The position numbers and the translations under genes were made by a program. Positions 16,589 to 24,786 of a stretch of 64,000 nucleotides of DNA are shown piece by piece. This DNA is from JASJAR01 sp038530285 (lineage in GTDB: Bacteria > Pseudomonadota > Alphaproteobacteria > Rhodobacterales > Rhodobacteraceae), in contig JBCBCY010000005.1 in the NCBI GenBank assembly GCA_038530285.1, positions 62,001 to 126,000 of the forward strand, written 5' to 3'. The notes beneath the pieces are model-generated. The model saw only the letters and a program-made list of their open reading frames with translations, did not search any database and was not told the origin of the DNA. How positions within the stretch are numbered: position 1 is the stretch's first letter; each line of letters begins with the position of its first letter.

Positions 16589-17704
16589 TCAATACGGACC
16601 ATCATCAAGCACCCCATCTGCGGACATTTGCGCATATAACAACCCTTCGCGCAGGCCCCGGTCGGCCACCGACAATCGGTCGGTGGGCCAGACCCGCAAA
16701 AGGGCTTGCAAAATTGCGGCCCCCGACATGATCAGCGCTTGCCGGTCGCGGCCAATGCGCGGGTCCGCCCGCCGCCCGTCAGGGCCCAGTTCCAGGTAGG
16801 ACCGGATCACCTTGTCGATCTGGTCAGACGTCATCCGAAGACCATCGACCTTGTTGCGATCATAGCGTCTGAGCCCCAGATGGCTGGCCGCCACGGTGGT
16901 CACGGTGCCCGAGGTGCCGATCACCTGAAACCCCTCGCGGGCCTGTTCGGCCTCATAGGGCGAAAAACCGGCGAGCTTTTCTTCGAAAAACCAGCTCATC
17001 AGGGCGAACCGGCCCGGGTCATCGACCACATCGTTGAATTGATCGCGCAGGGTCGCCACGCCCAACGGCACCGAAATCCAGTCTACGACGCGGGCGGCCG
17101 GAAAGGGTGAGGCCATGTCGGGTTTGAAGCCCGCGTGAAGCCGCATGATCGCGCGGGGCCGTTCCACCCGCGGCACACGGCTCAGATCGATCCAGACAAG
17201 CTCGGTCGAGCCACCGCCGATATCGACGACCAGCAGCTGATCGGTCCGGGTCGACACCAAGGGCGCGCAGGACACCACCGCCAGGCGCGCTTCCTCTTCG
17301 GGTTCGATGATGTCCAGCGTGATCCCGGTTTCGCGTTCCACCTGGGCCACAAATTCGGCGCCATTGGACGCCCGCCTGCAGGCTTCTGTCGCCACAAACC
17401 GCATGCGGCGCACATCGTGCTGGCCGATCTTCTTTTTGCAGATGCGCATGGCCTGGACCGTGCGATTGATCGCGGCCCGCGACAGGCGTCCCGATTTTTC
17501 CAGCCCCTGGCCCAGCTGAACGGACTTCGAAAAGCTGTCCACGACGTGGAACTGATTGCCCTTCGGCTGGGCAATCAGCATCCGGCACGAGTTTGTGCCA
17601 AGATCCAGCGCCGCGTATAAATCGGCGGGATCGGGTCGCTTTTCTGGTGCGCGGTCGACAGGGGCCGGAAACGGCCCTGCCCCGCGTGGCGGTTCGGGCG
17701 GCAT
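16589..17704 (-). CDS. Ppx/GppA family phosphatase
   Basis: 371 residues from the ATG at 17704, which has GGAGG upstream; an in-frame TTG at 17716 overlaps that ribosome site. It has the ASKHA phosphate-1 motif DLGTNSCRMLIA and the phosphate-2 motif VVDIGGGSTELVWID. The family cleaves polyphosphate from the end (exopolyphosphatase) or converts pppGpp to ppGpp. It lacks the long C-terminal HD domain of enterobacterial Ppx, as is usual in alphaproteobacteria, so the precise substrate is open. A PPK2 gene lies about 10 kb away at 27030-27947. RlmE follows in the same direction. Confidence 0.9.
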   Translation of the reverse strand: MPPEPPRGAGPFPAPVDRAPEKRPDPADLYAALDLGTNSCRMLIAQPKGNQFHVVDSFSKSVQLGQGLEKSGRLSRAAINRTVQAMRICKKKIGQHDVRRMRFVATEACRRASNGAEFVAQVERETGITLDIIEPEEEARLAVVSCAPLVSTRTDQLLVVDIGGGSTELVWIDLSRVPRVERPRAIMRLHAGFKPDMASPFPAARVVDWISVPLGVATLRDQFNDVVDDPGRFALMSWFFEEKLAGFSPYEAEQAREGFQVIGTSGTVTTVAASHLGLRRYDRNKVDGLRMTSDQIDKVIRSYLELGPDGRRADPRIGRDRQALIMSGAAILQALLRVWPTDRLSVADRGLREGLLYAQMSADGVLDDGPY

Positions 17705-17929
17705 GTCGCCCTCCAATTCGGTGTTGATTTGACCCTAATAGACCGATGGGCCGTCGCGCAAGACGCCTGTCGCGCTTGAATGGGGCGCAGAATGATTGTG
17801 AGACACTTTCATTGGACCCCGGCCCCGGCGCCGGTCACATAGGGGCCAAGTCGTGTTCAGCACCTGCGATGTCGAAAATCGCCGCCCGCCGGGGTCATGG
17901 GCAGCGTAGACGGGTGGGAAGGAGAAGGT

Positions 17930-18226
17930 ATGGCGGACGTCACAATCGTTTATTGGCGCGATATTCCCGCGCAAGTCATCGTCGGACGGGGCCGCCGGGG
18001 GGTCAAAAAACCCCTCGACATGCGGTTCGAACAGGCGATTGACCGGGCCGCGATGAAATCGGGCGTGACGGGCACGGATGCCTATCTGGAAGAATGGCGC
18101 AAGGCCGGGCCGGTACAGATTGACGGTGAAGACAGCGCTGTTGCCGATGCCGAAGCCGCGCGGTTGGAAGCCGAATACGACACCGAACGGCTCAAAGCGC
18201 TGATCGCCAATGGCGGGCGCGCGTGA
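17930..18226 (+). CDS. 'Virulence factor' family small protein (PF13769 type)
   Basis: 98 residues from the ATG at 17930 (GGAAGGAG eight bases upstream; an upstream in-frame ATG at 17897 lacks one). It begins MADVTIVYWRDIPAQVIVG and matches a short conserved family whose database name is 'virulence factor'; that name says nothing reliable about function here. It has no signal or membrane segment. The C-terminal half is acidic and helical (DSAVADAEAARLEAEYDTER). It stands first in the C1/corrinoid cluster, 23 bases before the MTHFR start, and in my recollection it accompanies this MTHFR across Rhodobacterales, which suggests a partner or accessory role in C1 metabolism. Confidence 0.75.
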   Translation: MADVTIVYWRDIPAQVIVGRGRRGVKKPLDMRFEQAIDRAAMKSGVTGTDAYLEEWRKAGPVQIDGEDSAVADAEAARLEAEYDTERLKALIANGGRA

Positions 18227-18249
18227 ACCTGGGGATCTGGGAGAGAACA

Positions 18250-19164
18250 ATGGCGCTTTTGAATTTTCGCAAACCGGCCGCCGAGACCCCGGCACCTGCG
18301 CGCGCGACCAGCGATTTTGTCGCGGATTTCTCGATCGAGGTGATGCCGCGCACCGCCGCCAAGATCGACGATTTCAAAGCCATCCTGCCGGGCGGCACCC
18401 GGGTCTATATCGCCCATCTGGACGGCACGCCGATTGACGAAATGGTCACAACCGCGGCCCGACTGGCCGCAGACGGGTTCCGGGTGATGCCGCATTTTCC
18501 CGCCCGCATCATTGCCGATCAAGCGACGCTGGAAGACTGGATCGCGCGCTATCAAGGCGAGGCCAATGTCACCGAAGCGCTGGTTCTGGCCGGCGGCGTC
18601 GACGCCCCAGTGGGCGATTTTGCCTCGTCGATGGACCTTCTGGCCACGGGCGCCTTTGACCGCGCAGGGTTCACGCATTTGCATGTGGCGGGCCATCCCG
18701 AGGGCAACCGTGACATTGATGCCGACGGGTCCATGAAGACCGTCACAGAAGCCCTTCATTGGAAAGAGAATTTCGCCAAGTTCACCGATGCCCAGATGGC
18801 GATCGTGACCCAGTTCGCGTTTGAGGCTGATCCGATCATCGCCTGGGCCGATCATTTGCGCGACATCGGCATCACCCTGCCTGTGCACATCGGCATCGCG
18901 GGACCAGCCAAACTGCAAACGCTGATCAAGTTTGCCATTGCTTGCGGCGTCGGCCCCAGCTTGCGCGTGCTGGAACGCCGCGCGCTGGATGTCACGAAAC
19001 TGCTTTTGCCTTACACCCCCGATGACGTGGTCGGCGCCTTGGCCGCCCATAAAGCCGCCAACCCCGATTTCGCCATCGAGAAACTCCATCTCTTCCCGCT
19101 TGGCGGGATCACCAAATCCGCTGAATGGGCCGGGGCACAGATGCCCGCTGCCGCGGCCCAGTAA
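18250..19164 (+). CDS. Methylenetetrahydrofolate reductase family protein
   Basis: 304 residues from the ATG at 18250 (GGGAGAGA upstream); a GTG at 18223 overlapping the previous gene is less likely. It has the TIM-barrel MTHFR fold: SIEVMPRTAAKIDDF near the start (catalytic Glu region), LVLAGGVDAP, FTHLHVAGHPEGN, and FAFEADPIIAWADHLRDIG, IAGPAKLQTLIKFA. It reduces 5,10-methylene-THF to 5-methyl-THF, the methyl donor for methionine. It is diverged from E. coli MetF, as in other roseobacters, and sits directly before the methyl-THF:corrinoid methyltransferase, which would use its product. Confidence 0.85.
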   Translation: MALLNFRKPAAETPAPARATSDFVADFSIEVMPRTAAKIDDFKAILPGGTRVYIAHLDGTPIDEMVTTAARLAADGFRVMPHFPARIIADQATLEDWIARYQGEANVTEALVLAGGVDAPVGDFASSMDLLATGAFDRAGFTHLHVAGHPEGNRDIDADGSMKTVTEALHWKENFAKFTDAQMAIVTQFAFEADPIIAWADHLRDIGITLPVHIGIAGPAKLQTLIKFAIACGVGPSLRVLERRALDVTKLLLPYTPDDVVGALAAHKAANPDFAIEKLHLFPLGGITKSAEWAGAQMPAAAAQ

Positions 19165-19175
19165 AGGACCCCGAA

Positions 19176-20339
19176 ATGACCCGCACCATCGTTGCGTCTG
19201 AAACCAAGACCGTCACCATCGGCTTTGAAGAGCCGTTTTGCGTGATCGGCGAGCGGATCAACCCCACGGGCCGCAAGAAACTGGCCGCCGAGCTGGAAGC
19301 GGGCGATTTTTCCACCGTTGAAAAGGATGCCGTCCAACAGGTGGCGTGCGGGGCGGCGGTGTTGGATGTGAATGCGGGCGTTGTCTATAACTCCAACCCC
19401 GATCCCAACGAGACTGAACCGCCCTTGATGAAGAAGATGATCGAGCTGGTCCAAGGCCTGGTCGATGTCCCGCTTTGTATCGACAGTTCGGTGCCCGGCG
19501 CGCTCGAAACTGGGCTTGAGACGGCCAAGGGCCGGCCCCTGGTCAATTCGGTGACCGGCGAAGAAGACCGTCTGGAAACCGTGCTGCCCCTGGTCAAGAA
19601 GTATGACGTTCCGGTTGTGGCCATTTCCAACGATGACACCGGGATTTCCGAAGACCCCGATGTGCGGTTCGCAGTGGCCAAGAAAATCGTCCAACATGCC
19701 GCCGATTACGGCATCCCCGCCCATGACATCGTCGTCGACCCGCTGGTGATGCCCATCGGGGCAATGGCGACGGCAGGCCAGCAGGTGTTCACGCTGGTCC
19801 GGCGGCTGCGCGAAGAATTGGGCGTCAACACCACCTGCGGGGCGTCCAATATCTCGTTCGGGCTGCCCAACCGGCACGGGATCAACAACGCGTTTCTGGC
19901 CATGGCCTCCGCCGCAGGAATGACCAGCGCCATCATGAACCCCGTGACCTTGCCGCCGTCGAAAAAGGCGGTCACGGACCGGCTGGATGAGTTGCGCGCG
20001 GCGGGCCTGAACATCCCCGACGACATTGATCACCGTGCGGCCGCGGCCCTTGTGGGCATGGGCACCACAGAAGATCTTGTGACCGAACGCCTGACGCGGC
20101 TGGCCGCCTTGGGTGTGGTGCCCGCCGGAGATGTCGATCTAGCCAAGCTTGGGCCGCTTTTGGGGATCGGCGGCAAATACGGCGTGACGTCCGAAGAAAT
20201 CGTGTCGATCAAGGCGGCGGATTTTCTGATGAACCAGGACCCGTCGGGGGCCGCCTGGATCCGGCTGAACAAGACCGCAGGCGGCGCAACAGGCGGACGC
20301 GGTGGTCGGGGTGAACGCCGCCGCCGCCGGGCCGGATAA
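19176..20339 (+). CDS. Methyltetrahydrofolate:corrinoid methyltransferase (pterin-binding domain)
   Basis: 387 residues from the ATG at 19176, 11 bases after the MTHFR stop. The TIM barrel matches the pterin-binding module of MetH and the MtgA/AcsE family: CVIGERINPTGRKKLAAEL, AVLDVNAGVVY, PLCIDSSVPGALETGL, PLVNSVTGEE, CGASNISFGLPNRHGINNAFL. It moves the methyl of 5-methyl-THF onto a Co(I) corrinoid protein. In Rhodobacterales the methionine synthase domains are encoded as separate proteins, and this fits the folate part. After about residue 365 it ends in a Gly/Arg tail (GGRGERRRRRAG) not needed for the barrel. Confidence 0.88.
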   Translation: MTRTIVASETKTVTIGFEEPFCVIGERINPTGRKKLAAELEAGDFSTVEKDAVQQVACGAAVLDVNAGVVYNSNPDPNETEPPLMKKMIELVQGLVDVPLCIDSSVPGALETGLETAKGRPLVNSVTGEEDRLETVLPLVKKYDVPVVAISNDDTGISEDPDVRFAVAKKIVQHAADYGIPAHDIVVDPLVMPIGAMATAGQQVFTLVRRLREELGVNTTCGASNISFGLPNRHGINNAFLAMASAAGMTSAIMNPVTLPPSKKAVTDRLDELRAAGLNIPDDIDHRAAAALVGMGTTEDLVTERLTRLAALGVVPAGDVDLAKLGPLLGIGGKYGVTSEEIVSIKAADFLMNQDPSGAAWIRLNKTAGGATGGRGGRGERRRRRAG

Positions 20340-20443
20340 GCGGCCCGGATCGGCCTTCATGACAGAGCCAACCCGGCACAGGCCGCGCGCATTTGCGTCA
20401 AAGGTAAGGAAGCCCTGCCTTTCGCGGCGGGTGCTTTCGCGTC

Positions 20444-21154
20444 ATGCTCATCGTCATGACCCCAACCCTTCGTCCCCCGCGCGCGCCCCGGCCCCTTTGG
20501 GTTTCGGTGTTGTGGACAGCCGTTCGGATCGGTGTGATTGCCGCGGTCGCCTTTGGGTTGGCAACCGCGATGGACTGGGCGCTCGGCTCGGCAAGAGACG
20601 TCGCCGAGGATATTTCGACCGGCATGATGATCGGCGCCATCGCGGTGTTTTTGATCGTTTATGCCGTGTTGATCGCGGTGCCCTTTGTGCCGGGGATCGA
20701 GATCGGCATCGCCTTGTTGGTGTTTCGCGGCGAAACGGTGGCGCCCTTTGTCTATCTGGCCACGCTGGCCGGGCTCGCTTTGGCCTATGGGGCGGGTCAA
20801 TGTCTGCCAGACCGCTGGTTGCACCGGTTGTTTCAGGATTTGCGCCTGCACCGGGCCTGCCGCCTGATCGAGCGGATCGCGCCGATGTCGCGGGCCGACC
20901 GCCTTGTTGCCCTCGAAAGTGCTCTGCCCCGGTGGGCCCATGCCCTGACGGGGCGGGGTCGCTACGTGCTTTTGGCGGTTCTCTTGAACATCCCCGGCAA
21001 CGGCCTTATCGGGGGCGGCGGCGGTCTGGCCTTGCTGGCCGGGCTCAGCCGCGTGTTTCACCCCGGCTGGACGGTTCTGACAATCGGTCTCGCCGTTTTG
21101 CCGGTCCCGCTGATGGTGTGGATCTGGGGCGGGGCCATGTTGGGGCTTGGCTAG
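20444..21154 (+). CDS. Integral membrane protein of unknown function
   Basis: 236 residues with four or five hydrophobic segments (about 20-42, 58-85, 95-115, 175-200, 210-232). Segments VPFVPGIEIGIALLVFRG and NIPGNGLIGGGGGLALLAG recall the re-entrant loops of DedA/VTT-type proteins, but I would not assign it there. The start may be 20444 or the ATG at 20456. It lies inside the C1 cluster, 105 bases after the corrinoid methyltransferase, and converges tail to tail with the next gene: both stops share the sequence CTAG (21151-21154). Confidence 0.65.
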   Translation: MLIVMTPTLRPPRAPRPLWVSVLWTAVRIGVIAAVAFGLATAMDWALGSARDVAEDISTGMMIGAIAVFLIVYAVLIAVPFVPGIEIGIALLVFRGETVAPFVYLATLAGLALAYGAGQCLPDRWLHRLFQDLRLHRACRLIERIAPMSRADRLVALESALPRWAHALTGRGRYVLLAVLLNIPGNGLIGGGGGLALLAGLSRVFHPGWTVLTIGLAVLPVPLMVWIWGGAMLGLG

Positions 21155-21417
21155 GCCGCGTCAGTGCGTCCCTGGGCCAGGAAATACGCCAACCACAAAC
21201 AGGCGAGATAGGCTGTGATGACCGGCAGGCTCAGCCACATGAGCATCTGGGCAAAGGGGACACCAAACGCCCCGAGAACCACAGACACGACCGTCGCACC
21301 GCCCAGAAGCCAAAGCGGGGCCTGTCCCGCGGTGCGCCAGGGCGTCGCGCCCCAGAACAAGACAGAAAGTTGCAGTGCCAAATAGCAAACTGCGACGACA
21401 GGACCATATACAAACAT
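21151..21417 (-). CDS. Small membrane protein, convergent within the C1 cluster
   Basis: 88 residues from the ATG at 21417, preceded by GGAAGGG; a longer in-frame reading to 21513 gives a Cys/Arg-rich N-terminus that looks non-coding. Two or three membrane helices (FVYGPVVAVCYLALQLSVLF, LWLLGGATVVSVVLGAFG, LSLPVITAYLACLWLAYFLA). No family recognised. It is on the strand opposite to the cluster and its stop overlaps that of the preceding gene. The frame is open and the composition membrane-like, but an antisense artefact cannot be excluded. Confidence 0.5.
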   Translation of the reverse strand: MFVYGPVVAVCYLALQLSVLFWGATPWRTAGQAPLWLLGGATVVSVVLGAFGVPFAQMLMWLSLPVITAYLACLWLAYFLAQGRTDAA

Positions 21418-21548
21418 ACGCGTTACCCTTCCAAACCAACACCGGAAGCAAGGTCTGGTGTGACGGTAAAGATTGGTGAAATAGAGGCCGCAAAGCGCGC
21501 GCCACCGGGTCATTTCGTGGCAGGGTTTTCATTGGGATTTGAGACAAA

Positions 21549-23570
21549 ATGACTGATCCTCTCGTCATCTTCACGCCGTCGGGCAAGCGCGGGCGTGTCG
21601 CGCAGGGCACCCGTGTCCTCGATGCGGCCCGCGCCCTGGGGGTTGATCTCGATTCAGTCTGCGGCGGCCGCGGCATCTGTTCGAAATGCCAGGTCTCGCC
21701 GGGCCAGGGCGACTTTCCAAAACACGGGCTTCAGGTGGCCGAAGACGCCCTGTCGCCCTGGAATGCGGTCGAAGCGCGCTATGACGAAAAGCGCGGGCTG
21801 GCCGAAGGGCGTCGGTTGGGCTGTCAGGCGCAAATCCAGTCCGATATCGTGATCGATGTGCCCGCCGAAAGTCAGGTTCACCGGCAGGTCGTGCGCAAAC
21901 GCGCTGAAGCGCGCGACATCACCCTGAACCCCGCCGTGCGCCTTTATTATGTCGAGGTTGCCGAGCCGGACATGCACGACCCCACGGGCGATTTTGAACG
22001 CCTCGCACAGGCGCTTGAAACGCAATGGCAGATCAAAGAGCCGACGATCGATCTTGCCACACTGACACGGCTACAGCCGGTGTTGCGCGACGGCGCCTGG
22101 ACCGTCACGGTTGCGGTCCATCAGGGCCCAAAGGGCGCACCGCGCATCCTGCGTCTTTGGCCGGGGTTCTATGACGGGCGCATCTACGGGCTGGCGATTG
22201 ATCTTGGCTCGACCACGATCGCGGCCCATCTGAGCGATCTGACCTCGGGCGAGGTTTTGGCCTCGGCGGGGGTGATGAACCCGCAGATCCGCTACGGCGA
22301 AGACCTGATGAGCCGGGTGTCTTACGCGATGATGAACGCCGACGGGGCCCAGACGATGACGGAAGCCGTGCGCGACGGCATCGCGACACTCAGTGCCGAG
22401 ATCGCAAGGGACGCCGGGATCGAGACCGACCTGATCCTTGACGGGGTGATCGTGTGCAACCCGGTGATGCACCATTTGCTGATCGGTGTGGACCCATATG
22501 AACTCGGTCAGGCGCCCTTTGCGCTGGCCACGTCCAATGCGCTGGATCTGGCCGCATCCGAATTGTCGTTGGGCTGGCACCCGGCCGCACGTGTCTATCT
22601 TCTGCCCTGCGTGGCCGGCCACGTGGGGGCCGATGCCGCCGCCGTGACCCTGTCAGAAGCCCCCGACAAATCCGATGACCTTGTGCTGGTGGTCGATGTG
22701 GGCACCAATGCCGAGATTCAGCTGGGCAACCGCGACGGGGTTATGGCCTGTTCCTCGCCCACCGGCCCCGCGTTTGAAGGCGCGCAAATCTCATCTGGCC
22801 AACGTGCGGCCCCCGGCGCAATCGAACGGGTTGAGATCGATCCTGCCACCAAAGAGCCGCGCTTTCGCGTGATCGGGTCTGAGGTATGGTCCGATGACCC
22901 GGGCTTTGCCGAGGCCGCCGCGGCCACGGGTGTGACCGGCATTTGCGGCTCAGGCATCATCGAAGCGATTGCCGAGATGCGCATCGCGGGGCTGGTGGAT
23001 GCCAGCGGGCTGATCGGCTCGCCCGAGCAAACCGGGACCGACCGGATCATCGCCGATGGGCGCACCTGGGCCTATGTGCTGTGGGACGATGGCGACACAC
23101 AGATCACCGTCACCAACCCCGACATCCGCGCCATCCAAATGGCCAAGGCTGCGCTTTACGCCGGCGCGCGGTTGTTAATGGACAAACGCGCCACCGACAC
23201 GGTCGACCGGGTGGTGCTGGCCGGGGCCTTCGGCGCCCATATCTCGCCCAAACACGCGATGGTGCTGGGGATGATTCCCGATTGCCCGCTCGACAAGGTC
23301 ACGTCGGCGGGGAATGCGGCAGGCACCGGCGCGCGGATTGCATTGTTGAACATCGATGCCCGGGCCGAGATCGAAGCCACCGTGCGCCAGATCGAAAAGG
23401 TCGAAACCGCGATCGAGCCGCGCTTTCAGGAACATTTCGTCAATGCCTCTGCGATGCCCAATGCGGCTGATCCGTTTCCGATTTTGAACGGCGTGGTGGA
23501 CCTGCCCGACGTCAGCTTCAACGCGGGCGACGCAGAGGGCGGCGGCAGGCGCAGGCGGCGCCGGTCATAA
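21549..23570 (+). CDS. ASKHA-domain corrinoid-protein reactivator (RamA-like, DUF4445)
   Basis: 673 residues. The N-terminal 2Fe-2S ferredoxin domain has Cys 38, 44, 47 (CGGRGICSKC) and Cys 92 (RRLGCQAQ). A linker domain follows, and from about 215 an actin-like ATPase fold (LAIDLGSTTIAAHLS, VVDVGTNAEIQLGN, ICGSGIIEAIAEM, VVLAGAFGAHISP). Proteins of this COG3894 type use ATP and low-potential electrons to return oxidised Co(II) corrinoid to Co(I). MetH has its own activation domain; split methionine synthases need a separate protein, and this is the probable one. It ends in a Gly/Arg tail (GGGRRRRRRS) like that of the methyltransferase at 19176-20339. Confidence 0.88.
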   Translation: MTDPLVIFTPSGKRGRVAQGTRVLDAARALGVDLDSVCGGRGICSKCQVSPGQGDFPKHGLQVAEDALSPWNAVEARYDEKRGLAEGRRLGCQAQIQSDIVIDVPAESQVHRQVVRKRAEARDITLNPAVRLYYVEVAEPDMHDPTGDFERLAQALETQWQIKEPTIDLATLTRLQPVLRDGAWTVTVAVHQGPKGAPRILRLWPGFYDGRIYGLAIDLGSTTIAAHLSDLTSGEVLASAGVMNPQIRYGEDLMSRVSYAMMNADGAQTMTEAVRDGIATLSAEIARDAGIETDLILDGVIVCNPVMHHLLIGVDPYELGQAPFALATSNALDLAASELSLGWHPAARVYLLPCVAGHVGADAAAVTLSEAPDKSDDLVLVVDVGTNAEIQLGNRDGVMACSSPTGPAFEGAQISSGQRAAPGAIERVEIDPATKEPRFRVIGSEVWSDDPGFAEAAAATGVTGICGSGIIEAIAEMRIAGLVDASGLIGSPEQTGTDRIIADGRTWAYVLWDDGDTQITVTNPDIRAIQMAKAALYAGARLLMDKRATDTVDRVVLAGAFGAHISPKHAMVLGMIPDCPLDKVTSAGNAAGTGARIALLNIDARAEIEATVRQIEKVETAIEPRFQEHFVNASAMPNAADPFPILNGVVDLPDVSFNAGDAEGGGRRRRRRS

Positions 23571-23862
23571 GCCGGGCTTTGTAGCATCCAAGTCTGCGCA
23601 ATATCGCGACCACCGGCCCTTCGCCGCAACATCTCGAATGGCGGATTTGAGCCCAACCTGCACCTTAGTCACTCTGCAGCGAATGTCTGGTCTCCGCGGA
23701 TTCTTAGAACGCGGACCAAGCGAGAACGAAGCTTTGGGAGACAGTTTCGCAAGCGCTTAACAACGAAGTTCTTTGGCTTGCCCGACCAGACGGCGCAACT
23801 CTCATAGATCATCGTTTTTGAATGGTCTGTCGAAAAGCATCAATACCAATGAGAGATGCGGG
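23571..23862. other. Non-coding left flank of the low-G+C island
   Basis: 292 bases without a credible gene between the reactivator stop and the kinase stop. It contains ATGTCTGGTCTCCGCGGA and ACGCGGACCAAGCG, words of a kind I associate with decayed intergenic sequence in roseobacters. A similar AAAGCGGACC occurs on the other flank near 26950. No terminator with a T run was found. Confidence 0.4.
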
Positions 23863-24786
23863 TCAAAGGAAAAACACTGGCGCATCCGTCTCGCAACATC
23901 GCGACCCGAGCCAAGACGCCAATGAAAAGTACTCCGAAGGGTCCAAACTGTACAACTGCCCGAACAAAACTCCAGCATGGAAGGCATCACCCGCGCCGGT
24001 GGTGTTCTTTACAACCGCACTATTTGCTTCAAACGTACAAGTTTCTCCAGATTTGAGGAAGTATTGACCACCCTTCGCACCGCTCGTGACCACAAATAAC
24101 TCCGCAAACTCCGAAGACGCAAAAAAGTGCGAAGCACACTCATCAGCCCCGTTAGAGGAATATTTCGCGCAGAAGTCCCGGCTCGCGACAACGGTGTTTG
24201 CTGTCTTCATAGCATTAAACGCATCATTCGACTGAGGGCCGAGTCCGCAGTTGATCGAAATCCTTGTTTTGTCGCGATCAATATGCTTTAGCGCTGACGT
24301 AAAGAAATCATTAAAGTAACCGTTGAAGTGTATGACGTCAGCTTTCCGAATATCATCTACGTCGCGTTCTTCGAGGCCAAAATCAACACTCTGACGATGC
24401 AAAAAAATGGTCTTCTCAAATCGAGTGCTCGAAGAAATAATGTATGCTTGATTGCAGGCAAACTCTGGCATCGATCTAAGCATAGTCGTATCAATTCCTT
24501 CCTCCCTAAGGCATTTGGCTACCATGTGCGCTTCTGGATCTTGCCCGATTGCCGACACAAACGAAGCCGAGCATCCAAGATATTTCAACGTTCTCAATGT
24601 GTTGAGAGATGACCCGCCTACATGACGCGTGACACGGCAAGGCTGGACCGCCTCCCACACAAATTCACTATCAATGTTGATCCCAGTATCCACAACCGGT
24701 TGACCGATACCGACGACATTCGGCCTATTTGCATTCAGGTCAATCGAGTGGACTCTACAAAAATCGTGAAAAAAACTCATCAGCAA
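23863..24786 (-). CDS. PfkB/ribokinase-family kinase in low-G+C island
   Basis: 307 residues. It has the PfkB substrate-side signature (HVGGSSLNTLRTLKYLG) and the catalytic anion-hole motif with Asp (NTTGAGDAFHAGVLFG), so it should transfer phosphate from ATP to a sugar, nucleoside or similar alcohol. The substrate is not predictable: FLHRQSVDFGLEERDVD does not fit fructokinase or adenosine kinase clearly. The kinase fold begins near residue 22; the first 20 residues overlap the end of the preceding gene by 32 bases, so the two are probably coupled. Codon use is A/T-richer than in neighbours, which suggests transfer. It is near-normal length for the family, slightly short at the C-terminus. 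Confidence 0.8.
   Translation of the reverse strand: MLMSFFHDFCRVHSIDLNANRPNVVGIGQPVVDTGINIDSEFVWEAVQPCRVTRHVGGSSLNTLRTLKYLGCSASFVSAIGQDPEAHMVAKCLREEGIDTTMLRSMPEFACNQAYIISSSTRFEKTIFLHRQSVDFGLEERDVDDIRKADVIHFNGYFNDFFTSALKHIDRDKTRISINCGLGPQSNDAFNAMKTANTVVASRDFCAKYSSNGADECASHFFASSEFAELFVVTSGAKGGQYFLKSGETCTFEANSAVVKNTTGAGDAFHAGVLFGQLYSLDPSEYFSLASWLGSRCCETDAPVFFL

Noticed and set aside
17705..17929. Cobalamin or SAM riboswitch upstream of the C1 cluster
   Set aside because: I looked for a B12-box-like or SAM-II-like core in this 225-base gap and saw none.
17930..18226. A role in virulence from the family name
   Set aside because: The name comes from the database family only; the position in a C1 cluster argues for a metabolic role.
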